In this document: piece after piece, positions 1 to 5,419 of the stretch
Position numbering within the stretch: position 1 is the stretch's first letter
How the letters are laid out: every line of letters begins with the position of its first letter
Notes under the pieces: generated by a model
The model's database searches: none
The model's input: only the letters and a program-made list of their open reading frames with translations
Told to the model about the DNA's origin: nothing
DNA from: Rhodanobacteraceae bacterium
Lineage (GTDB): Bacteria > Pseudomonadota > Gammaproteobacteria > Xanthomonadales > SZUA-5
Assembly: GCA_003233535.1 (NCBI GenBank)
Contig: QIMA01000219.1
Coordinates: forward strand, 1 to 5,419
DNA: 5,419 nt
Direction: 5' to 3'
Position numbers and translations under genes: made by a program

Positions 1-3000
1 GCCAGTTGGCTTCGCGCTGCAACAGTTGCCAACACAGCAATCCGTAGCGACGCAGCAACACACGGACAATTTGTTCGACTTGCTCGCTGTCGTCGGTTTG
101 ATTCGCGTCGCAGGTGCTGCTAGCCCGGCGCAGTAGGGCCCAACGGCCAGCGCTGTGTAGTCCAGACCACGGCTGCGCGCCGCGACCGCGTCTGGCGCTG
201 AAGCGGGCGCGCTTGGCCGATGGCACCAGCAGCGCGCGTAGACCGGCATAGCTATCGCAGTGCACCCGGCCGGTCGAGACCAGCTCGCCGAGCGCGTCCT
301 CGACCTCGGCTGCGAGTAAATGTGCAGCGTCGGCGATTTCATCGAAGAACATGGCGCCGTGATCTTTCAGCGCAGCGGCCACGCGTTCGGCACGGCTGCT
401 GCCTGCGTGCTCGTCCGATTGGCTGTCGCGCAGGCCGTTCCAGAGATTTCTGTTGCGTCGCTGCAGCAGCACGATGGGCGTATTGCGCACCGGACCTGAA
501 GCGCTGCCAGTGCCGGCGTAGCTGCGTAACCTCGACCACAACACACGCCCGGCCAAACACAGATCATCCAACCAGCCTGGCTCGTAGTCAGCTAGTCGCG
601 CCGGCAATATCTCGTTTTCCCAGGCTGCGGCCGGTGCTTCAAAGCCTTCCAGCTGAGTCAGAATTGCAGCGAGCGCGTCCGGCCCAGAACCGCGCTCGCT
701 GCCCACGCGCTGCCACTGGAACAAGAAGCGCATCACGGTGCGCGGCTCCACCGGTTCAATCTCACGCCGCAATCGCTTGATTGTGTAGCGGTGAATCCGC
801 GCTAGCAGGTGGCGTTCGCACCACTGTTCGACCCCCGTTTCTAGCGCAACGCTGAACTGCCCGCGCATCACGTAACCTTCGCCTTCCAGCGCGAGCAACG
901 CCAACTCGACGTCGGCACTGCTGATGCCAAGCTCGTCTGCAATCTGGCTGGCTAGGATCGGGCCGGCTGAGGTCATTCGTCCGCGAATGATCTCCACCAA
1001 AGCCGCAGCGCGATCGGGGCCCGCGGGCTCGGCGGCGGCCGGCGCGATGATGGTTGGAGCGGTGGTGGCTGCGGGGAAGACTTGCGCGAACTGATTCAGA
1101 CGCTCGGCCGTGATCCAAAGCGGCGACGCATCGACGCGCTGGAGGAGGGCGGCGCGGCGTGCACCCGCCAGCGTTTCCAGGTGCTCTAGCCAGCCCGCAT
1201 GCTGATCGGTTTGTTCTGCATTGAACCAGCCCAAGTTAAACAGCGCGTCGTGCATCTCGTCGGCATCGCGGACCAGCGGCCAGGCTTCTTCACGCACGCC
1301 AATAATCGCTGCTTCATCCAGGGTGGCGTAGTCGCCGTCATCGACGCTGGGATTCCAGCGCCGCGACTGCACCGCCTGCGTGCGCCGCTCTTCCAGCGGG
1401 GCGTCGTCGAGGAATGCGTAGGGGCGGGCGCTGAGAACTTCCGCCGATAGCGGCGACGGCGAGGTCAGTTCGCGGCATTGGATCCGCGCCTGCCCGCTTT
1501 CTAAACGCGACAGTAATCCGACCAAACCGTCCAGATCCATCGCCTCATGCAGACAGTCGCGCAGCGTTTGCTGCACCAGCGGATGATCGGGGACCTCGCG
1601 TTCGCCGGCCAAGTTTTCTGCGCAGGCGATTTGATCTGGAAACACCGCGGCGATTAAGTCCTCTGCGCGCATCCGCTGCAGCTGCGGCGCGACCCTTTTG
1701 CCGCCGCTCATCCGCGGTAGCGCCAGCGCGGTAGTCGCGTTCCAGCGCCAGCGCACTTCGAACATCGGCGCGTCCAGTAGCGCCTGGGTCAGCACCGGCT
1801 CGACGCTAGTGGAGTGTAGATAATGAGCGACGTCTTCTAACGGAAAGCTATGGCTGGTAGACAGCGAGATCACAATCGCGTCTTCGGTCGCCGCCGCCTG
1901 CAGCTCGAAGTTAAAGCGTCGGCAGAAGCGCTTGCGCAGCGCCAAGCCCCAGGCTCGATTGATCCGGCTGCCGTAAGGCGAATGGATCACTAGCTGGGTG
2001 CCGCCGGATTCGTCGAAGAAGCGTTCCATCACCAGCGTTTGCTGGGTTGGCAGCGCACCGAGTGCCTTGTGCGTAGTGGCCAAGTAGTCGGCGAGTTGGG
2101 TCGCCGATTCGGTGTCCATCAGCAGGCTCGCCACTAGCCACTGCAGCAGCCCCTCGCGCCCACCATTGTCAAGTTGCATCTGAGTATCGGTGCGCAAACG
2201 AGAGACGGCCGCAGATAAGACGTCGCTGCGGCCCGGCGCTTCTCCCAGCCAGAACGGTACCGTTGGCGGCAGGCCAGCAGCATTCTCAACGCGCAGCTTG
2301 CCCTGTTCGACGCGCAGCACGCGGTAGCTGGTGTTACCGAGCTGAAAGATGTCGCCGGCCATGGACTCCACCGCGAAGTCCTCGTGCACGCTACCCACCA
2401 TCAGCGCTTCGGGTTCGAGCACGACCTGGTAATCGGCGTTGTCCGGAATTGCCCCACCGGAGCTGATTGCGGTGAGTCGAGCCCCGCGCCGGGCGCGCAA
2501 TTGGCCGTTGACGGTGTCGCGGTGTATGTAAGCGGCACGCGGTCCGCGACGCGGTGTGAATCCACTGCTGAGCATACGCAGCACGTCTTCGAAGCGGTCG
2601 CGATGCAGCTGCGCGTAAGGCCATGCGCTGCGCATCATGGCGTAGAGCGCGTCTTCGCTGCAGTCTTCGGCGGCCACTTCGGCGACCATTTGCTGGGCCA
2701 GGACATCGAGTGCGGCGTCAATCGTTTTTAGCTGATCGAGTTCACCTCGACGGACGCAGTCCAACAGCGCGGTGCTCTCGACCAAATCGTCTCTGGATAA
2801 GGGGAACAGCCGCCCTTTGGGCGTGGCGCCGACTGCATGACCGGATCGACCGACTCGCTGCAGAAATGCGGAAATCGCGTGCGGCGAACCCAGCTGGCAG
2901 ACCAGATCCACATCGCCAATGTCGATCCCCAACTCCAGCGATGCCGTAGCCACCAGCACTTTCAGATCGCCGGCCTTTAGCCGCTGCTCGGCATCCAGGC

Positions 3001-3943
3001 GCAATTCCTTGGCCATACTGCCGTGATGCGCGGCGACCCACTCGCGACCCATGCGCTCGCTCAAGTGGCGCGACACGCGTTCGACCAAGCGTCGCGTGTT
3101 GACGAACACCAGCGTGGTGCGATGTTCGGCACCCAGCGCAGCAAGCCGGTCGTAGGTCAGCTCCCAGGCTGGGTTGGACATGACCGGCGTTAGCGGCATA
3201 GCCCCCAATTCCAGAGCCAAATCGCGATCGCGGGTATGACCGGTGTCAACGATCTCCGCATCCGGCTGGCCGTCGGCCGCGACTGCGTTCGTGCCGACCA
3301 GAAAGCGGGCGACTTCGACGATAGGGCTTTGGGTGGCGGACAGCCCAATACGCAGCACGCGCCGGTCGCACAAGGCCTCTAGTCTTGCCAGCGACAAGGC
3401 CAAGTGGGCACCGCGTTTGTTGGTCACGACCGCGTGGATCTCGTCGACGATCACGCTGCGCACGCTGGACAGCATTTGTCGCCCGGAGACCGACCCCAAC
3501 AGGATGTACAGCGACTCCGGCGTCGTCACCAAGATGTGCGGCGGCCGTTTGCGCATGGCGACACGCTCAGACTGCGGCGTATCCCCAGTGCGTACCATCG
3601 AACGCAGCGCGATGTCCGCGATCCCGCGTGCCCGAAGTGAGTCAGCGATCCCGCCCAGCGGCTCGACCAGATTGAGGTTGATGTCGTTGGACAGCGCCTT
3701 TAGCGGCGATACGTAGAGCACCGTGGTGTGGTCGCTTAGCTCGCCGGCGATAGCTTCACGAACGAGGCCATCGATGGCCTGCAGGAACGCGGCCAAGGTT
3801 TTACCCGAGCCGGTAGGCGCGGCGACTAAGGTGTGTTTGCCGCGCGCAATCGCGTTCCAGGCGGCAATTTGCGCGCCGGTCGGGGCCTTGAAGCGAGTGC
3901 GAAACCAGTCCGCGACCGCCGGGTGGAAGTGACTGAGCGGCAT
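1..3943 (-). CDS. lhr: Lhr-type superfamily 2 ATP-dependent helicase, long form (3' end cut by window edge)
   Basis: A single minus-strand frame is open from ATG at 3943 to the window edge (1,314 codons, no stop). It reads as a long-form Lhr helicase, a 3'-5' nucleic-acid translocase linked to DNA repair in E. coli and mycobacteria. RecA domain 1 has Walker A APTGSGKT (residues 42-49), YVSPLKALSND (77-87), TTPESL (140-145), the DEIH Walker B box (167-170) and SAT (202-204). RecA domain 2 has VFVNTRR (279-285), ATASLELGIDIGDVDLV (332-348) and motif VI QRVGRSGH (362-369). The Lhr signature SPYGSRINRAWGLALRKRF lies at 655-673. An Ala/Pro-rich linker (about 957-976) precedes C-terminal modules that include ERHLLARIHRY (about 1043). 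Known long Lhr proteins are roughly 1,400-1,540 residues, so some 100-200 are probably missing. The start is the first ATG in frame and gives the usual family N-terminus (FHPAVADWF). I see no Shine-Dalgarno before it. The length separates it from short ligase-associated Lhr-core proteins. Confidence 0.97.
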   Translation of the reverse strand, partial: MPLSHFHPAVADWFRTRFKAPTGAQIAAWNAIARGKHTLVAAPTGSGKTLAAFLQAIDGLVREAIAGELSDHTTVLYVSPLKALSNDINLNLVEPLGGIADSLRARGIADIALRSMVRTGDTPQSERVAMRKRPPHILVTTPESLYILLGSVSGRQMLSSVRSVIVDEIHAVVTNKRGAHLALSLARLEALCDRRVLRIGLSATQSPIVEVARFLVGTNAVAADGQPDAEIVDTGHTRDRDLALELGAMPLTPVMSNPAWELTYDRLAALGAEHRTTLVFVNTRRLVERVSRHLSERMGREWVAAHHGSMAKELRLDAEQRLKAGDLKVLVATASLELGIDIGDVDLVCQLGSPHAISAFLQRVGRSGHAVGATPKGRLFPLSRDDLVESTALLDCVRRGELDQLKTIDAALDVLAQQMVAEVAAEDCSEDALYAMMRSAWPYAQLHRDRFEDVLRMLSSGFTPRRGPRAAYIHRDTVNGQLRARRGARLTAISSGGAIPDNADYQVVLEPEALMVGSVHEDFAVESMAGDIFQLGNTSYRVLRVEQGKLRVENAAGLPPTVPFWLGEAPGRSDVLSAAVSRLRTDTQMQLDNGGREGLLQWLVASLLMDTESATQLADYLATTHKALGALPTQQTLVMERFFDESGGTQLVIHSPYGSRINRAWGLALRKRFCRRFNFELQAAATEDAIVISLSTSHSFPLEDVAHYLHSTSVEPVLTQALLDAPMFEVRWRWNATTALALPRMSGGKRVAPQLQRMRAEDLIAAVFPDQIACAENLAGEREVPDHPLVQQTLRDCLHEAMDLDGLVGLLSRLESGQARIQCRELTSPSPLSAEVLSARPYAFLDDAPLEERRTQAVQSRRWNPSVDDGDYATLDEAAIIGVREEAWPLVRDADEMHDALFNLGWFNAEQTDQHAGWLEHLETLAGARRAALLQRVDASPLWITAERLNQFAQVFPAATTAPTIIAPAAAEPAGPDRAAALVEIIRGRMTSAGPILASQIADELGISSADVELALLALEGEGYVMRGQFSVALETGVEQWCERHLLARIHRYTIKRLRREIEPVEPRTVMRFLFQWQRVGSERGSGPDALAAILTQLEGFEAPAAAWENEILPARLADYEPGWLDDLCLAGRVLWSRLRSYAGTGSASGPVRNTPIVLLQRRNRNLWNGLRDSQSDEHAGSSRAERVAAALKDHGAMFFDEIADAAHLLAAEVEDALGELVSTGRVHCDSYAGLRALLVPSAKRARFSARRGRGAQPWSGLHSAGRWALLRRASSTCDANQTDDSEQVEQIVRVLLRRYGLLCWQLLQREANW
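3434..3445 (-). other. DEIH box (motif II) of the Lhr helicase
   Basis: The bases encode Asp167-Glu168-Ile169-His170, the Mg-ATP-coordinating Walker B motif. Lhr proteins carry DEVH or DEIH here rather than DEAD, so the box supports the family assignment. Confidence 0.95.
3797..3820 (-). other. Walker A (motif I) of the Lhr helicase
   Basis: The bases encode A-P-T-G-S-G-K-T (residues 42-49), the ATP-binding P-loop. Lys48 is the expected phosphate-contacting residue. Together with the intact DEIH box and motif VI, this indicates that the helicase core is not decayed. Confidence 0.95.
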
Positions 3944-3949
3944 CGTATG

Positions 3950-3955
3950 ATTATG
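3950..3955 (-). promoter_or_regulatory. Possible -10 hexamer for lhr
   Basis: On the minus strand this reads CATAAT, one mismatch from the TATAAT consensus. Only six bases separate it from the lhr ATG, so a standard -10 geometry would start transcription on the A of the start codon. The hexamer 17 bp upstream is CTCGCG, a poor match to TTGACA. The call is therefore tentative, and the true promoter may lie further upstream. Confidence 0.35.
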
Positions 3956-3959
3956 CGCT

Positions 3960-3971
3960 CTTTGCGCAAAG
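3960..3971. promoter_or_regulatory. Perfect 12-bp palindrome upstream of lhr (possible operator)
   Basis: CTTTGCGCAAAG is a perfect 12-bp palindrome, 16 bp upstream of the lhr start codon. It falls inside the spacer of the candidate lhr promoter, where a bound dimeric regulator could act. No known operator consensus was recognised. Chance is possible, but this is the longest uninterrupted palindrome I found in the intergenic region. Confidence 0.35.
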
Positions 3972-3985
3972 CCGCGAGAACACTC

Positions 3986-4003
3986 CTGACAGGCGGCTGT
4001 CAG
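3986..4003. repeat. Inverted repeat, 7-bp perfect arms, 4-bp spacer
   Basis: CTGACAG, then GCGG, then CTGTCAG: perfect 7-bp arms, 42 bp upstream of the lhr start. It could be a regulator site or fold as a small hairpin. The half-sites contain ACAG and CTGT, but in the opposite order to an E. coli-type LexA box (CTGT-N8-ACAG), so it is not a canonical SOS box. No T-run follows on either strand, which argues against an intrinsic terminator. Confidence 0.45.
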
Positions 4004-4160
4004 CTGGGCTCGAAGTCGCTCGATGTATGCTCGGTGAAAACGGCGAAGTGGGGGCGAACACTGCCGATGGCTGCGGACCTGTCGAACTTCAAATCGCATG
4101 GGATCGGCGAGGGGCCAGTGGTCCGCCGTTAGGCTCGTGTTGCATGCAGACGTTTAGCCC

Positions 4161-4177
4161 GGAGTTTCATAAACTTC
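4161..4177. repeat. Short imperfect palindrome, AGTTT-CAT-AAACT core
   Basis: The core AGTTT-CAT-AAACT (4163-4175) has 5-bp perfect arms around three bases. The arms extend to seven positions if a G-T pair is allowed. It stands out as an AT-rich island between GC-rich flanks. It could be a regulator site or a leftover end of a mobile element. I cannot assign it, and no transposase gene or partner repeat is visible in the window. Confidence 0.3.
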
Positions 4178-4257
4178 ACGCGCCCTCGCTAGGCCCTTGA
4201 TCGCCCAGCGACTTTTTCTCAGTCGGGTGTTGAACCACTACACTGCTCCCTTTTCTT

Positions 4258-4282
4258 GAAAAAACACTGTGAAAAACCACTG
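4258..4282 (+). repeat. Two near-identical 12-mers at 13-bp spacing
   Basis: GAAAAAACACTG (4258-4269) is followed after one base by GAAAAACCACTG (4271-4282), differing at one position. A further CACTG occurs at 4241-4245. The unit lies 76-100 bp upstream of the SDR start codon, a plausible place for a regulator binding direct half-sites, though it could also be a slippage-type duplication. Confidence 0.4.
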
Positions 4283-4297
4283 GGCAATCAATGTCCT

Positions 4298-4312
4298 GCG
4301 CGAGCATCGCGC
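4298..4312. repeat. Inverted repeat with 6-bp arms upstream of the SDR gene
   Basis: GCGCGA, loop GCA, then TCGCGC: perfect 6-bp arms, 45 bp upstream of the SDR start codon. Four bases later comes the separate 8-bp palindrome TTCATGAA (4316-4323). If transcription starts upstream, the first repeat would form a small GC-rich hairpin in the leader. If it starts downstream, the repeat could be an operator. No T-run follows, so it is not an intrinsic terminator. Confidence 0.4.
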
Positions 4313-4343
4313 GAGTTCATGAAATATCCGAGTTAGCAAACAC

Positions 4344-4349
4344 GGGGAA
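4344..4349 (+). promoter_or_regulatory. Ribosome binding site of the SDR gene
   Basis: GGGGAA lies 8 bases before the ATG at 4358. It is a usable but non-ideal Shine-Dalgarno and supports that start codon. Confidence 0.6.
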
Positions 4350-4357
4350 CTAGGCGT

Positions 4358-5071
4358 ATGAAATTGGCACTCATCACCGGCGGCTCCAAAGGCCTAGGTA
4401 AGGCTTTGGTGCAGCTTTACCTGGATCTGGGCTGGGAGGTGCGCGAGTTCTCGCGCAGCGGTGTCGGTCCGAATCATGTGCCGTGTGACTTCGCCGATGC
4501 GGTGCAAAGCTCGACGGTCTTGCAGCAGACGTTCACCGAGCTTAGTTCCGGCGCCTGGACAGATGTGGTGTTGATCAATAACGTCGGTACGCTGGATCCC
4601 ATCGGGCCGCTGGAATTGACCGATTCGGTTTCGTGGCCAAAACACGTGCAAATCAACATCAGCTCCTGTGTCAGCGCAACCGGACTGTTTCTGCAGCTTT
4701 TTTCCACGCGAGCTGCCCGTCGTTTGATCGTCAATATTTCCTCCGGTGCGGCCTCGACGCCCTATCACGGCTGGTCGCTGTACTGCGCCAGCAAGGCTGC
4801 GCTGGAAGCACTTACTCGATGCGTGGCGTTGGAGCAGAAAGAGCAGCCCAATCCTACAAAGGTGATCGCGATTCGCCCCGGCGTGATTGATACGCAGATG
4901 CAGTCAACGATCCGCTCGCAAGATCCAGAGCACTTCAAGGAAAAAGCCAAGTTCGTGCAGCTGAAATCCGAACAGCTGCTACTGTCGCCGCGAGATGCTG
5001 CGCACAAAGTTCACGCGATTATCGTCGCCTCGCCCAAGTCCGGCGAGGTTTACGATGTTCGAAGCGCGTAG
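4358..5071 (+). CDS. SDR-family NADP(H)-dependent oxidoreductase, sepiapterin/benzil reductase-like
   Basis: A complete 237-residue classical SDR, a cytosolic Rossmann-fold oxidoreductase. It has the dinucleotide-binding TGGSKGLG (residues 7-14) and Asp44 in CDF for the adenine ring. NNVG (74-77) replaces the usual NNAG. The catalytic set appears complete: Asn100, Ser129, Tyr142 and Lys146 (YxxxK), with PG at 174-175. Lys11 and Arg33 (FSRS after the second strand) suggest NADP(H) preference, by inference. The stretches NNVGTLDPIGPL and RPGVIDTQMQ resemble the sepiapterin reductase and benzil reductase (yeast Irc24, Bacillus YueD) branch, which reduces dicarbonyl-type substrates. The exact substrate here cannot be read from sequence. 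The length is normal and the start is the first ATG, giving the standard MKLALITGG N-terminus. The gene diverges from lhr and may be cotranscribed with the VOC gene downstream. Confidence 0.95.
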   Translation: MKLALITGGSKGLGKALVQLYLDLGWEVREFSRSGVGPNHVPCDFADAVQSSTVLQQTFTELSSGAWTDVVLINNVGTLDPIGPLELTDSVSWPKHVQINISSCVSATGLFLQLFSTRAARRLIVNISSGAASTPYHGWSLYCASKAALEALTRCVALEQKEQPNPTKVIAIRPGVIDTQMQSTIRSQDPEHFKEKAKFVQLKSEQLLLSPRDAAHKVHAIIVASPKSGEVYDVRSA

Positions 5072-5160
5072 GCTCAGGATGATTGACCGTCTAATTGCAG
5101 CGATTGTCGGCGCAGGTGTTCTCGTCCATTGCTCCGGCGATTGCTCGACACAGCTTTGCG

Positions 5161-5166
5161 AGGAGG
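5161..5166 (+). promoter_or_regulatory. Strong ribosome binding site deciding the VOC gene start
   Basis: AGGAGG, a perfect core Shine-Dalgarno, sits 8 bases before GTG at 5175. It is the main reason for choosing that GTG over the in-frame ATGs at 5055 and 5079. Confidence 0.8.
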
Positions 5167-5174
5167 CTGCGCTA

Positions 5175-5419
5175 GTGAATCTTAATCAGGTCACCATGCC
5201 GGCTGTCGATATGGCGCAATCGACGCGCTTTTATCGAGCGATGGGTTTTCTACAAATCGTTGATACGTCGCATTACGCGCGCTTCGAATGTCCACATGGC
5301 GACTCTACTTTTTCGTTGTCGCTGCAAAGCGAGTCGTCGGGTAGCTCTACCACGGTCTACTTCGAGCATGAGCAGCTAGACCAATGGGTAACGGAACTGC
5401 TCGCTAAGGGCTTTGAATT
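5175..5419 (+). CDS. VOC-superfamily (glyoxalase/bleomycin-resistance fold) protein, 3' end cut by window edge
   Basis: The first 81 codons of a protein that starts (GTG read as Met) N-L-N-Q-V-T-M-P-A-V-D and continues S-T-R-F-Y-R-A-M-G-F (residues 16-25). This is the usual opening of a vicinal-oxygen-chelate module: a first strand, then a helix ending in FYR-xxGF. The strands YARFECPHGDSTFSLSL (34-50) and TTVYFEH (59-65) follow. Gln5 and Glu64 stand where this fold often places metal ligands, which is inference. Typical single-module members have about 115-130 residues, so about a third is missing. The superfamily covers glyoxalase I, dioxygenases, isomerases and antibiotic-binding proteins, so no reaction can be assigned. 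The frame remains open upstream, with in-frame ATGs at 5079 and 5055 (the latter overlapping the SDR gene and preceded by GAGG). GTG is preferred because AGGAGG precedes it and the fold begins there. Confidence 0.87.
   Translation, partial: MNLNQVTMPAVDMAQSTRFYRAMGFLQIVDTSHYARFECPHGDSTFSLSLQSESSGSSTTVYFEHEQLDQWVTELLAKGFE

Larger units (their letters stand above)
3944..4357. other. Divergent intergenic region between lhr and the SDR gene
   Basis: These 414 bp separate the start codons of two divergently oriented genes, so they should contain both promoters. No convincing protein gene is present. A 59-codon frame (3953-4132, plus strand) exists, but it has no Shine-Dalgarno and no recognisable product. 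The region holds several short perfect palindromes (3960-3971, 3986-4003, 4298-4312, 4316-4323), an imperfect one at 4161-4177, and a pair of near-identical 12-mers (4258-4282). From about 4200 onward it becomes visibly richer in A and T, as expected near a promoter. I could not fix a confident -35/-10 pair for the SDR gene: TTGAAA at 4256-4261 resembles a -35, but no good -10 follows at 16-18 bp. Confidence 0.8.

Noticed and set aside
220..780. 186-codon plus-strand open frame
   Set aside because: It lies wholly antisense to the lhr C-terminal region. The product is Arg/Ala-rich low-complexity sequence without domains, as expected for a shadow frame in GC-rich DNA.
762..1118. 118-codon minus-strand open frame
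   Set aside because: It is on the same strand as lhr but in another frame, and the Lhr frame across it is unbroken and clearly conserved.
3243..3716. 157-codon plus-strand open frame
   Set aside because: It is antisense to the conserved Lhr motifs (SAT, DEIH, TTPESL). Its composition (Ser/Arg/Thr-rich) is that of a mirrored coding strand, with no recognisable domain.
3986..4003. LexA (SOS) box
   Set aside because: E. coli-type boxes are CTGT-N8-ACAG; here the order is ACAG then CTGT with a 4-bp spacer, so it does not fit that consensus.
3833..4132. 99-codon plus-strand frame, with an internal ATG at 3953 giving 59 codons in the intergenic region
   Set aside because: The first part is antisense to lhr. 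The intergenic 59 codons lack a Shine-Dalgarno, and the product matches no family I recognise. A real small protein cannot be excluded but is not supported.
4298..4312. Rho-independent terminator
   Set aside because: The stem is only 6 bp, no T-run follows on either strand, and it lies upstream of a gene rather than behind one.
4394..5007. Several overlapping open frames on both strands inside the SDR gene
   Set aside because: The plus-strand SDR frame carries the complete set of family motifs; the others have no domains and are shadows.

Overview
The window is ordinary bacterial chromosome, GC-rich (by eye close to 60%). It carries two whole or nearly whole genes and the start of a third. 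The protein sequences and gene style fit a GC-rich Pseudomonadota, perhaps a gammaproteobacterium of the Xanthomonadales type. That placement is an impression from protein similarity; no rRNA or tRNA supports it. I see no mobile element gene, CRISPR array, RNA gene or obviously new defence system.

Layout. Positions 3943 down to 1 (minus strand) hold one uninterrupted reading frame: 1,314 codons of a long-form Lhr (large helicase-related) superfamily 2 helicase. Its C-terminal end runs off the left edge. Every other reading frame in this stretch is a shadow of it. Positions 3944-4357 are a 414-bp divergent intergenic region. It has no convincing gene but several short perfect palindromes and repeats, some of them tight against the lhr start. 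Positions 4358-5071 (plus strand) encode a complete 237-residue short-chain dehydrogenase/reductase (SDR) of the sepiapterin/benzil reductase type. From 5175 (plus strand) a VOC-superfamily (glyoxalase/bleomycin-resistance fold) protein begins behind a strong AGGAGG ribosome binding site and runs off the right edge.

How the genes relate. lhr is transcribed away from the SDR-VOC pair, and nothing in the sequence ties nucleic-acid repair to the two small-molecule enzymes. The SDR and VOC genes share a strand with a gap of about 103 bp and no visible terminator, so they may be cotranscribed. A role in reactive carbonyl or dicarbonyl metabolism is a reasonable guess and no more. The points most worth checking are the lhr promoter region (a -10-like hexamer placed so that transcription would begin on the start codon, with a 12-bp palindrome in the spacer) and the start of the VOC gene, whose frame stays open upstream and could add a hydrophobic N-terminal segment.
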